NCBI RefSeq assembly: GCF_018399035.1
Contig: NZ_CP073760.1
Location: 3,786,001 to 3,850,000, forward strand
DNA: 64,000 nt
Origin: Thiocapsa sp.
Lineage (GTDB): Bacteria; Pseudomonadota; Gammaproteobacteria; Chromatiales; Chromatiaceae
Direction of reading: 5' to 3'
Within the stretch, counting starts at the first letter, position 1. Every line of letters begins with the position of its first letter. This document shows positions 42,993-51,328 of this stretch, one piece after another. The notes below the pieces were generated by a model. It was not told the origin of the DNA, searched no databases, and saw nothing but the letters and a program-made list of their open reading frames with translations. The translations under genes and the position numbers were made by a program.

Positions 42993-45434
42993 ATGACCCC
43001 GGAGGGTATCGCACGCGATTTTCAGCACTACTACGCCTATACCTTCGGGCGGGATCGCGACTGCCAGTCCGCTTACTATCCCTACAAGGCACTCGCCATC
43101 GCCCTGCGCGACCGTCTCATGGAGCGCTGGAAAGACACACGACACGCCTATGAAGACGCCGGCTGCAAGCGCACCTATTACCTATCGCTCGAGTTCCTGA
43201 TGGGGCGCACCCTCTCCAACGCCATGCTCAATCTCGGCGTCAGCGATGCAGCCGCCAAGGGGCTCTACGACCTGGGTATCGCGCTCGAGGAGATCGCCGG
43301 CAACGAGCCCGACGCCGGATTGGGCAATGGCGGTCTCGGCCGGCTCGCGGCCTGCTTTCTCGACTCCTGCGCCACCCTGCAGCTTCCGGTCAGGGGCTAC
43401 GGGCTGCACTACGAGTACGGGATGTTTCGCCAGCTGATCGAGAACGGCCATCAGATCGAAGAACCCGATCACTGGGTACGCGACGGCAATCCCTGGGAGT
43501 TGGAGCGCCCCGAGTTCACCCAACGCATCCAGTTCGGCGGCCACACCGAGACCCACAAAGACAACGACGGGCGCCGAGTCGTGCGCTGGGTCAACACCAA
43601 CGACGTGCTCGCCGTCCCCTACGATATCCCGATCCCCGGTTATCGCAACGGCACCATCAATACCCTGCGGATGTGGAAGGCCGCCGCGACCGACGAGTTC
43701 GATCTCGGTGAGTTCAACTCGGGCAGTTATCCCGAGTCGGTCGCGCAGAAGAACGCCGCCGAGCACATCACCATGGTGCTCTACCCCAACGATGCCAGCG
43801 AGAACGGCAAGGAGCTGCGCCTGCGTCAGCAGTTCTTCCTGGCCAGCGCCAGCATCAAGGATGTGCTGCGCGATTGGATCCGTCTGAACGGGCCGGACTT
43901 CGGCACCTTCGCCGAAAAGAACTGCTTCCAGCTCAACGACACGCACCCCGCTGTTTCGGTCGCGGAGCTGATGCGTCAACTCATGGACGACCACGGTCTG
44001 GAATGGACGCAGGCCTGGGCCATCACCCGCAAGACCATGGCCTACACCAACCACACCTTGCTGCCCGAGGCACTCGAACGCTGGCCCGTGCGGCTCTTCG
44101 AGCGACTGCTTCCGCGCATTCTGCAGATCATCTACGAGATCAATGCCCGCTTTCTCGCCGAAGTGGCAACCCGCTGGCCGGGCGACAACGACCGCCAAAG
44201 ACGCATGTCGCTGATCGAAGAAGGTTACGAGTCACAGGTGCGGATGGCCTACCTGGCAATCGTCGGGAGCTTCTCGGTCAACGGGGTCGCCGGTCTGCAC
44301 TCCCAGTTGCTCGTCGAGGGTTTGTTCCGCGACTTCTACGAGCTCTGGCCCGAGAAATTCAACAACAAGACCAACGGCGTGACCCCTCGTCGCTGGCTCG
44401 CCATGTGCAATCCCGGACTGCGCGAGCTGCTCAACGAGACCATCGGCACCGAATGGGTGCGCGATCTGGGCCAGCTCGAACGCCTCGCACCTTACGCCGA
44501 GAACGCAGACTTCCGCGAGCGCTGGCATCGGATCAAGCAGGACAACAAGCGCTGTCTTGCCGCCACGGTCGAGCAGGTTTGCCGGGTCGCCTTTCCCGTC
44601 GACGCACTCTTCGATGTGCAGGTCAAACGCATCCACGAGTACAAGCGTCAGTTGCTCAACATCCTGCACGTGATCCATCTCTACAACCGCATCAAGCGCG
44701 GCGACACGCGGGACTGGACCCCGCGCTGCGTACTGATCGGCGGCAAGGCTGCACCGGGCTATCAGATGGCCAAGCAGATCATCAAGCTGGTCAACAATGT
44801 CGCCCGCGCGATCAACGGCGACCCGGAGACCGAGGGCCTGCTGCGGGTCGCCTTCATCCCGGATTACTGTGTCTCCTTGATGGAGGTGATCGCACCCGGG
44901 ACGGATCTCTCCGAGCAGATCTCGACCGCCGGCAAGGAGGCCTCCGGCACGGGCAACATGAAGTTCATGATGAACGGCGCCATCACCATCGGCACCCTGG
45001 ACGGGGCCAACATCGAGATCCGCGAGCAGGTCGGGGAAGAGAACTTCTTCCTGTTCGGCCTCACGGCCGCCGGGGTCGAGTCTCGGCGCGCCCACTATGA
45101 CCCGAACGGCATCATCGCCAGCGACTCGGCGCTCCTCGAGGTCATGAGTTTGCTCGAGTCCGGCCATTTCAACCAGTTCGAGCCGGGGATCTTCGATCCG
45201 ATCATCCTCTCGATTCGCAATGCCCATGACCCCTGGATGACCGCCGCGGATTTCCGCAGCTATATCGACGCGCAAGAGCAGGTCGATGTCGCCTACCGAG
45301 ACCGCGAGCGCTGGCTGCGCATGAGCATCCTCAATACCGCTTACAGCGGCCATTTTTCCTCGGACCGCACGATTGCGGAGTACAACCGAGACATCTGGAA
45401 ACTGACCCCGGTTTCCCCCAAGGCCCCGGGCTAG
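42993..45434 (+). CDS. glgP: Glycogen phosphorylase
   Basis: Releases glucose-1-phosphate from glycogen using pyridoxal phosphate, 813 residues as written. Conserved blocks include YYLSLEFLMGRTLSNAM, the GNGGLGRLAACFLDS site, and the PLP lysine in EASGTGNMKFMMNGA. The ATG at 42993 has no ribosome site. A frame starting at 42925 (preceded by AAGGA) encodes MSPFKNLISARPNEQFFDLP, and it would join this frame if the CCCCC run at 42981-42985 had six Cs. The true start is thus probably 42925. Chromatiaceae store glycogen for dark metabolism. Confidence 0.94.
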   Translation: MTPEGIARDFQHYYAYTFGRDRDCQSAYYPYKALAIALRDRLMERWKDTRHAYEDAGCKRTYYLSLEFLMGRTLSNAMLNLGVSDAAAKGLYDLGIALEEIAGNEPDAGLGNGGLGRLAACFLDSCATLQLPVRGYGLHYEYGMFRQLIENGHQIEEPDHWVRDGNPWELERPEFTQRIQFGGHTETHKDNDGRRVVRWVNTNDVLAVPYDIPIPGYRNGTINTLRMWKAAATDEFDLGEFNSGSYPESVAQKNAAEHITMVLYPNDASENGKELRLRQQFFLASASIKDVLRDWIRLNGPDFGTFAEKNCFQLNDTHPAVSVAELMRQLMDDHGLEWTQAWAITRKTMAYTNHTLLPEALERWPVRLFERLLPRILQIIYEINARFLAEVATRWPGDNDRQRRMSLIEEGYESQVRMAYLAIVGSFSVNGVAGLHSQLLVEGLFRDFYELWPEKFNNKTNGVTPRRWLAMCNPGLRELLNETIGTEWVRDLGQLERLAPYAENADFRERWHRIKQDNKRCLAATVEQVCRVAFPVDALFDVQVKRIHEYKRQLLNILHVIHLYNRIKRGDTRDWTPRCVLIGGKAAPGYQMAKQIIKLVNNVARAINGDPETEGLLRVAFIPDYCVSLMEVIAPGTDLSEQISTAGKEASGTGNMKFMMNGAITIGTLDGANIEIREQVGEENFFLFGLTAAGVESRRAHYDPNGIIASDSALLEVMSLLESGHFNQFEPGIFDPIILSIRNAHDPWMTAADFRSYIDAQEQVDVAYRDRERWLRMSILNTAYSGHFSSDRTIAEYNRDIWKLTPVSPKAPG

Positions 45435-45441
45435 GCGAGCC

Positions 45442-45475
45442 GGCGCGCAAGTGTCCGCAAGGACACTTGCGCGCC
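45442..45475 (+). terminator. Strong GCAA-loop hairpin after glgP
   Basis: GGCGCGCAAGTGTCC-GCAA-GGACACTTGCGCGCC, a perfect 15-bp stem with a stable tetraloop starting seven bases after the stop codon. No T-run follows, so it may stabilise the mRNA 3' end or act with Rho. Confidence 0.65.
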
Positions 45476-45524
45476 TATGGTATAAGGCACGGCGGCCTTG
45501 CTCGTAATTCCGGCCATCGTGGCA

Positions 45525-45576
45525 CGTGGCGCAGAGCGCCACGGGGCATGCGTGACACCGCAGAGCGGGTGTCACG
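45525..45576 (+). other. Two consecutive hairpins upstream of the phosphatase response regulator
   Basis: An 8-bp stem at 45525-45543 (CGTGGCGC-AGA-GCGCCACG) and a 9-bp stem at 45551-45576 (CGTGACACC with GGTGTCACG) share GCAGAGCG around their loops. They may be structured leader RNA or repeat remnants. Confidence 0.4.
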
Positions 45577-45657
45577 AGCGACTGATGTTTTGGGTAGCCG
45601 GTCTGACGAGCGAGGCCGGCACGGCCAGCCGGTCTTTGCGGAGCCACTTTTTAGGCC

Positions 45658-46854
45658 ATGCGTATCCTGATAGCCGACGACGCCAGCGACGCAAGAGAGA
45701 TCCTCGGACGTCTTCTCAAGCGTTGGGGGCATGAGGTCGTCACCGCCAGCAATGGCCGGGAGGCGTGGGAGATCTTGAGGCAAGAGCCGCTCCGTCTCAT
45801 CATCAGCGATTGGATGATGCCGGAGATCGACGGCCTCGAGCTCTGCCGGCGCGTTCGCGAAGCGCAGTGGGAGCACTACGTCTACTTCATCCTCCTGACG
45901 GCCCGCGACGACAAGGAAGACCTGATCGAGGGCATGACGGCGGGTGCCGATGATTTTCTGACCAAGTCGTTCAATTTCGAAGAGCTGCGGGTCCGGCTGC
46001 GTGCCGCCGAGCGCATCCTGAGCCTCGAAAGCCAACTCGCCTTACGCAACAGCAAGCTCGAAGAGACCAACGGCAAGCTCCACGCCGCACTCGACCGGAT
46101 TCAGCAGGATCTGCGTGCAGCGGCGGCCCTGCAGGCCAGCCTCTTGCCGAAGGATCCGAACGTCTCGCCCGCCGTAGCCTTGGCTTGGCTGTTCCTGCCC
46201 GCGACCGAGATCGGCGGAGACATCTTCGATTTTTTCCGTTTAAACGACCGCGATCTTGGGTTCTATCATCTCGATGTCGCGGGGCATGGCGTGCCCTCGG
46301 CGATGATGTCTGTCACCCTGAGCCGAACCCTGTCCGCGGAGCTCGGCGAGGGTCATCTGGTCGCGCCACCCGAAGGCGAACGTCGCGTCAAAGCTCCGGA
46401 TGCCGTCGTCGCCGACCTCAACCGGCGTTTCCAATCCGGCGACAACGCACCTTACTTCACCATGGTGTACGGCTACATCGACACCCACTCGGGGCGCGGC
46501 GAGCTCTGTCAGGCGGGCCACCCCCATCCGCTGCTCGCCCGGCGCGACGGACGCGTCGAACAGGTCGGACACGGCGGCTTTGCCGTCGGAATGCTCGAAG
46601 GTGTCCCCTACGACTCGGTCGCCTTCACACTGGAGCCCGGCGACCGACTGATCCTCTACTCGGACGGCATCACGGATTGTCGCAACGCCGAGGGCGAGAG
46701 CTTCGAGCTCGAGCGTCTCATCGGCTTGGCCGTAGACTGTGGAGGAGCGCCCCCGAAAACCTTGGCGAGCCGCCTGGATATGGCTCTAAGGGACTGGCGC
46801 GGCGAAGGCGAGATCGAGGACGACATCTCGCTGTTGGTGCTCCAGCGACGATGA
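45658..46854 (+). CDS. Response regulator with PP2C-type phosphatase (RsbU/SpoIIE-like) output
   Basis: 398 residues. Receiver at 1-120 with phosphorylatable Asp51 (IISDWMMPEIDG), a coiled-coil linker (about 125-155), and a PP2C-type serine phosphatase domain with metal-binding motifs GGDIFDFF, LDVAGHGVPSAMMS, YSDGITD and DDISLLVL. Enzymes of this type dephosphorylate STAS-domain anti-sigma antagonists; a STAS protein is encoded 670 bases downstream. An Hpt protein gene lies between them and could deliver phosphate to the receiver. No RsbW-type kinase is seen nearby. Confidence 0.9.
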   Translation: MRILIADDASDAREILGRLLKRWGHEVVTASNGREAWEILRQEPLRLIISDWMMPEIDGLELCRRVREAQWEHYVYFILLTARDDKEDLIEGMTAGADDFLTKSFNFEELRVRLRAAERILSLESQLALRNSKLEETNGKLHAALDRIQQDLRAAAALQASLLPKDPNVSPAVALAWLFLPATEIGGDIFDFFRLNDRDLGFYHLDVAGHGVPSAMMSVTLSRTLSAELGEGHLVAPPEGERRVKAPDAVVADLNRRFQSGDNAPYFTMVYGYIDTHSGRGELCQAGHPHPLLARRDGRVEQVGHGGFAVGMLEGVPYDSVAFTLEPGDRLILYSDGITDCRNAEGESFELERLIGLAVDCGGAPPKTLASRLDMALRDWRGEGEIEDDISLLVLQRR

Positions 46855-47034
46855 GAGGCGACGCACATCAGTCGCATGAGGTTTACGGTTGCGCACGGGC
46901 CCGGGCCGGTGACGTGGAAATGTGAGGAGCGACACTGCCTTTCCTTGGCGTTGGGCGTTATCCTTAGACTGAGTTTGCCGACAAGCAACTCAGGCGATGT
47001 CCGCAACAGACGAGAGCGAGAGTGGATTGCCACC

Positions 47035-47403
47035 ATGGCGGATTTAGGACAAGATCCAAAAAGCGTCCTCGATTTGAGTGTCCTTCAAGAAATCAGCGAT
47101 CTCATGGAAGACGATTTCGCCGATCTTGTGCATCGGTTTCTCGTTGATGCCGCAGATCTCTTGGATCAAATCGATCAAGGGCTTGCTCAAGACGACGCTG
47201 CTGTAATGCATCGAGCCGCGCACACGCTCAAATCCAGTGCTGCCGCCCTTGGTGCAATCGGATTATCCGATCACGCGAGATACCTCGAGTCGCTCGGCCG
47301 AGCCGGCGTCATCGCGGGTGCCGATACGCATCTGGCGGCTGCCCGCGAACAAATGCGTCTCGCCAAAATAATGCTCGACAGGTATCTCTCGGAAGGATCT
47401 TGA
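47035..47403 (+). CDS. Hpt (histidine phosphotransfer) protein
   Basis: Single-domain phosphotransfer protein, 122 residues. The phosphorylated histidine is His63 in MHRAAHTLKSSAAALGAIG, with the usual four-helix pattern around it. It probably passes phosphate between a hybrid kinase and a receiver, plausibly the phosphatase regulator encoded just upstream. The start at 47035 fits the family; the frame extends upstream without conserved content. Confidence 0.88.
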   Translation: MADLGQDPKSVLDLSVLQEISDLMEDDFADLVHRFLVDAADLLDQIDQGLAQDDAAVMHRAAHTLKSSAAALGAIGLSDHARYLESLGRAGVIAGADTHLAAAREQMRLAKIMLDRYLSEGS

Positions 47404-47523
47404 TCATGATCGCGCCCCGGCACAGAGCCAGCCCGACTGCGGCTTTTCGCTCGGTCCGCCGGTGAACGGACGATGATCCGAACCGCAGCGGTTACTTACG
47501 TCCGATCATTGGAGCAAACGAGG

Positions 47524-47865
47524 ATGAAGGCAATTGTCACGCATCGTAAGATCGGCCAAGTCGACAGCGTCGCCCTCGCGGGACGCCTGACTGCCTCCGA
47601 GGCGCCGGCTGTTCGGCAAGAGATTCTCGACGTCCTTGCGCGCGGTGACTCGAAGCTCGTGCTTGATCTCTCCGAATTGACGTTCTGCGATTCGAGCGGC
47701 CTCTCGGTGCTGATCTCCGCTCTCAAGGCTGCCCGCGGCAATGGCGGGAACGTCGCCTTGGCTGGATTGACCCCCTCCATCCGGGCGCTGATCGAGTTGA
47801 CTCGACTGCAACAGGTCTTCGAAATCTTCGACGATGCCAAGCTGGCCGCCGCGCGGATGATCTGA
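47524..47865 (+). CDS. STAS-domain anti-sigma factor antagonist
   Basis: 113 residues of a single STAS domain. The phosphorylation region reads LTFCDSSGLSVLISAL (Ser57/Ser58), as in SpoIIAA and RsbV. It is the likely substrate of the phosphatase encoded upstream. In partner switching the dephosphorylated form releases a sigma factor or other target. The start is the ATG at 47524 with GGAG about 12 bases upstream. Confidence 0.9.
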   Translation: MKAIVTHRKIGQVDSVALAGRLTASEAPAVRQEILDVLARGDSKLVLDLSELTFCDSSGLSVLISALKAARGNGGNVALAGLTPSIRALIELTRLQQVFEIFDDAKLAAARMI

Positions 47866-47950
47866 TCGTGGCCGGCGTTCAATCCCGTGCTTGAATGGCG
47901 CCTTGATCCGTTGCGTGACGTGAGGCGATCAAGCATGAGGACGATCGGTG

Positions 47951-48958
47951 ATGGCTGAGCTGGGTCGGAGTATGGCATCGGAACACTCGATTCTCGCCCT
48001 CTCGATCGTCATTATCGGTCGCAACGAAGGTTCGCGGCTCGCTCGGTGTATCCGTTCGGCGCGAGCAATTCGCGGCGTCAAAGGCGCGGTCGAGATCATC
48101 TACGTCGATTCGGATTCGTCTGACGGCAGCCCGGCCCGCGCGCGCGACATGGGTGCCGCCGTGGTGTCGCTGAAGTCCTCTCGCACGTCCCCGGCAATCG
48201 GACGCAATGCCGGGTGGCGAGCCGCTCGCGCATCGGTGGTGATGTTCTTGGACGGCGGCACCGTGCTCGACCCGGACTTCGTTGCGAGTGCCGTTCCACT
48301 GTTGAGAGACCCCAATGTCGCGGTCGTCTGGGGGCATCGGCGCGAACTGCACCCGGATGCTTCGATCTACAATCGTGTATTGGATCTCGATTGGATTCAT
48401 CCGCCGGGGCCAACTGAATTCCACGGGGGTGACGCTTTAGTGCGCCGCACGGCACTTGAGCGCACGGGCGGATTCGACGAGCGGTTAGTCGCCGGCGAGG
48501 AGGCCGAGTTTTGTCGACGCCTGCGTGAATTGAGCTATCGCATCGAGCATATCGACCAACCGATGACGCTTCATGATCTCCACATATCGAGCTGGGATCA
48601 ATACTGGCGGCGCGCCGTGCGGACAGGCTATACCACTGCAGAGATTTCGGAGCGTTTTCGGGCTGAAATGCCCGGTGTTTGGCGAACCGCAGCCCGTCGC
48701 AATCGACTTCACGCAGGGGGACTTATTCTTTCGGCGTTGTCTGCCTTGGTTGCGACTGTATTGCTCGCTAGTCCATGGCCGATCCTGCTCCTTTTGATAC
48801 TCTACCTTGCCCTAATCGTGCGCACTGCAGGGCAGGCGGCCTGGAAAGAGCCGAATCCGGTGACCCGATTCCTTTACGGCATACACTTTCATCTTCAGCA
48901 GATCCCGATCCTTGTCGGTCAACTGCGCTACTATCGCGATCGATTCGCGGGTCGCTGA
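47951..48958 (+). CDS. Family 2 glycosyltransferase with C-terminal membrane segments
   Basis: Probable polysaccharide-building glycosyltransferase, about 335 residues. A GT-A fold shows LSIVIIGRNEGSRLARC at the nucleotide-sugar site, VDSDSSDGS, a DGG in MFLDGGTVLDPDF in place of the usual DxD, and FDERLVAGEEAEFCRRL. A hydrophobic pair (about 255-295) anchors it to the membrane. ATG at 47951 is preferred; a GTG lies three bases upstream. First gene of the exopolysaccharide region, followed by a phosphodiesterase-like gene. Confidence 0.88.
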   Translation: MAELGRSMASEHSILALSIVIIGRNEGSRLARCIRSARAIRGVKGAVEIIYVDSDSSDGSPARARDMGAAVVSLKSSRTSPAIGRNAGWRAARASVVMFLDGGTVLDPDFVASAVPLLRDPNVAVVWGHRRELHPDASIYNRVLDLDWIHPPGPTEFHGGDALVRRTALERTGGFDERLVAGEEAEFCRRLRELSYRIEHIDQPMTLHDLHISSWDQYWRRAVRTGYTTAEISERFRAEMPGVWRTAARRNRLHAGGLILSALSALVATVLLASPWPILLLLILYLALIVRTAGQAAWKEPNPVTRFLYGIHFHLQQIPILVGQLRYYRDRFAGR

Positions 48959-49066
48959 CCTCAAACGCGTCCTGCACGCAACGAGGGGCATCCCTAAAGC
49001 TCAACTCGAGCTGCGGTCCCCTGACCCGTGAGGATCTCCCGTAAACAACGGCAGAGGGATGTTTCG

Positions 49067-50221
49067 ATGAATGACAAGAAAGCACCTCCGATCTCGATCG
49101 TCGTTTTCATCGACGCGCTTGGTTGGGAAGTCCTGAAGGGGCGTCGATTCATGGAAGATCGACTGCCGTTCCGGCGCAAGTTGCGATCCGTATTCGGATT
49201 CTCGTCCGCATGTATTCCGTCGATCCTGACGGGAAAAATGCCGCGTGACCATCTCCACTGGTCTTTTTTTTATTACTCGCCCGAGACATCTCCGTTCAAA
49301 CCCCTGCGTCTGCTGGGGCTGCTTCCGAGCTCCCTGATCGACCGCGGTCGGGTGCGCAACCTCATCAGCAAGTTGATCAAGCGGCTCTATGGATACACGG
49401 GATATTTCCAGCTCTACAACATCCCGTTTCAATACGTGGATAAATTCGACTACTGCGAGAAGAATGACCTTTTCGTGCCCGGCGGAATGAACCGAAGTCA
49501 GAACATCTTCGATCACCTGAGTCATGCAGGGGTAACTTACCATGTGTCCGACTGGCGCAAGTGCGAAGAAGACAACCTAGATGCGCTCAAGTCTGATCTT
49601 GAAAAGGGGGAAATCGCTTTCGCGTTCCTTTACATGGCATCCATGGACGCACTCCTGCACGAGGTCGGAAAAGAGAGTCCCCGAGTCGATCAGAAGCTCG
49701 CATGGTATGAGGCTCAGCTCGAAAATGTCCTGCAGATTGCCTCGACGCATTACGAGCAGGTGCGGCTGTTCATCTGCTCCGACCACGGCATGGCCACCGT
49801 GCACACGTCGATTGACCTCATGAGTAAAATCGAGGCACTCGGACTCGTCTTCGGGCGTGACTACACCGCCACCTATGATTCGACCATGGGACGTTTCTGG
49901 TTCCATAACCCGACCGCCCGCAAGCCGATCGTCGCCCTCCTTGAGCAAGTCCCGGAGGGCCGCATCCTGTCGCAGGAAGAGCTCAAGCGCCTCGGATGCG
50001 ACTTCGAGGGCGATCAATTCGGTGAGCTGATCTTTCTGATGGAGGCAGGCACCCTGATCGTCCCGAGCCACATGGGACTCAAGCCGATCACGGGCATGCA
50101 CGGTTATCACCCAGACCATCCGGATTCCGACGCCTCGCTCCTCTCGAATGTCGAGCCGCCGAACGATCCCGGGGCCATCACCGACATCTTTCACCTAATG
50201 CGCGCCGAGTCGGGCGCCTGA
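49067..50221 (+). CDS. Alkaline-phosphatase-superfamily protein (type I phosphodiesterase/nucleotide pyrophosphatase-like)
   Basis: 384 residues, probably cytoplasmic as no signal peptide is seen. The metal-binding pattern of the superfamily is visible: VVFIDALGWEV (first Asp), SSACIPSILTG (nucleophile region), MASMDALLHEVG, CSDHGMA and the C-terminal GMHGYHPDH. AGAGGGA lies about 9 bases before the ATG. Located between a glycosyltransferase and the GH9 gene group, it may process phosphorylated sugars or nucleotide sugars; the substrate is unknown. Confidence 0.8.
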   Translation: MNDKKAPPISIVVFIDALGWEVLKGRRFMEDRLPFRRKLRSVFGFSSACIPSILTGKMPRDHLHWSFFYYSPETSPFKPLRLLGLLPSSLIDRGRVRNLISKLIKRLYGYTGYFQLYNIPFQYVDKFDYCEKNDLFVPGGMNRSQNIFDHLSHAGVTYHVSDWRKCEEDNLDALKSDLEKGEIAFAFLYMASMDALLHEVGKESPRVDQKLAWYEAQLENVLQIASTHYEQVRLFICSDHGMATVHTSIDLMSKIEALGLVFGRDYTATYDSTMGRFWFHNPTARKPIVALLEQVPEGRILSQEELKRLGCDFEGDQFGELIFLMEAGTLIVPSHMGLKPITGMHGYHPDHPDSDASLLSNVEPPNDPGAITDIFHLMRAESGA

Positions 50222-50236
50222 TAGATATAGTGGCGA

Positions 50237-50305
50237 GTGGGTAGAAACGAATTCCTGAACAGTAACGTAGCGACCGGAAAGCCGAGAAACCGGCGCGCAT
50301 TGAGT
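50237..50305 (+). repeat. 68-bp dispersed repeat, copy 2
   Basis: GGGTAGAAACGAATTCCTGA and CAGTAACGTAGCGACCGG match copy 1 (26674-26741) along its length with scattered substitutions. It starts 16 bases after the preceding stop codon. It contains a small GCCGAGAAACCGGC hairpin. Confidence 0.65.
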
Positions 50306-50322
50306 ACATGACTACCTGTACA

Positions 50323-50742
50323 TCAGTGGGGGCCGGGAAACAGCGTGATGCCGATGGCGGCCTTGATCAGATAGGCCACAAGGATGATCGAGAAACTGAT
50401 GAGTAGATTGAAGCCGATGAGGATCAGGATGATCGCAATGATGTTGCCGTTGCGTGCCGGCGCTTCCAGCGCCTCATCCCGGGGTTTCGTCCGTCGATTC
50501 CGACCGACATAGAGCACGACAAAAAAGCGATGCGCCAGGAGGTTGAATTGGAGCTCCAAGTCGACGAGCTTTGGGGCGGGTCTCCCCTTTGGCGCGTTCA
50601 AGAGTGTCGTGATGGCCTTGATTTGCGGCTCGCTGAAGCTGGCGCGCATCGCCGGATCAAGCATCTCCAGATCATGCGCGGAGGTTATTTCAGAGTGCCG
50701 TGCCTGATCGCGATGTTCCCTGTCTAGAGTCTTTTGGTTCAT
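50323..50742 (-). CDS. Hypothetical membrane protein
   Basis: 139 residues, not recognised. A hydrophilic N-terminal half is rich in charged residues (LDREHRDQARHSEI, LNAPKGRPAPKLVDLELQ). A 35-residue hydrophobic C-terminal region follows (NIIAIILILIGFNLLISFSI), probably one or two helices. GAGG lies about 8 bases upstream of the ATG. It is the last gene of a minus-strand run beginning with the acyltransferase genes, so a role in polysaccharide modification is possible. Confidence 0.6.
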   Translation of the reverse strand: MNQKTLDREHRDQARHSEITSAHDLEMLDPAMRASFSEPQIKAITTLLNAPKGRPAPKLVDLELQFNLLAHRFFVVLYVGRNRRTKPRDEALEAPARNGNIIAIILILIGFNLLISFSIILVAYLIKAAIGITLFPGPH

Positions 50743-50839
50743 GCCAACCTCGTCAATGCAATCCGACCGGTTCATCGAGGCCACCCTCGGCCGATCGCGG
50801 CCCATTCTGTCGAGCCAAGGACGGCAGGGGAGAAGCGCT

Positions 50840-51328
50840 TCAAAGCTGATACCACATCGCATCCGGATGCCAGTGGAGTGGCCGTCCGTTGAAGAGATTT
50901 TCCAGATTGTTCGCCACTGAATTGGCGATGACCATGAAATAAAGACCCCACAGCATCGGCAATAAAAGGACAGCAAGATTCGCGGAGGTGGATCGCCGGT
51001 TCAAAAGATGCGCGACGAAGCCAGTGAAGGCCGCGAGAAGCAGCAGCTCCAGCAGGAGCATCGGATAGTAGGTGATCATGACAAGCTCTCGCAACCAGAT
51101 CGGGAACTCACCCTCATGACGCCAAAACAACGGCTCTTCCCTGAGATAGGAAAACACCATGAGCGTGATGATGATCAGGGCATTCACCAGCGCGCCGAGC
51201 AGAATCAGGGGCGCGCCGGAGGATGAGGAATACCTGTGTTGATGCGCGCGCAAAGGATATGAACAACAGCACGATGAAATGGCCCGCGACTTTACTATGG
51301 ATCCCGTGCTTGCGACAAGCCGGATCAC
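50840..51328 (-). CDS. Hypothetical membrane protein, possibly frameshifted at its N-terminus
   Basis: 162 residues, not recognised. Three hydrophobic helices are visible (LILLGALVNALIIITLMVF; MLLLELLLLAAFTGFVAHLL; LAVLLLPMLWGLYFMVIA). The GTG start overlaps the GH9 stop codon (GTGA), which supports translation from there. However, residues about 10-38 are odd (SSCCCSYPL), while another frame over the same bases reads VAGHFIVLLFISFARAS, which looks like a membrane helix. A pair of compensating indels is therefore possible. Confidence 0.55.
   Translation of the reverse strand: MIRLVASTGSIVKSRAISSCCCSYPLRAHQHRYSSSSGAPLILLGALVNALIIITLMVFSYLREEPLFWRHEGEFPIWLRELVMITYYPMLLLELLLLAAFTGFVAHLLNRRSTSANLAVLLLPMLWGLYFMVIANSVANNLENLFNGRPLHWHPDAMWYQL

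Noticed and set aside
48961-48975. CAAACGCGTCCTGC resembling a TAAAACGCG element end
   Set aside because: No partner end within 150 bases and no spacer or second unit; treated as chance.
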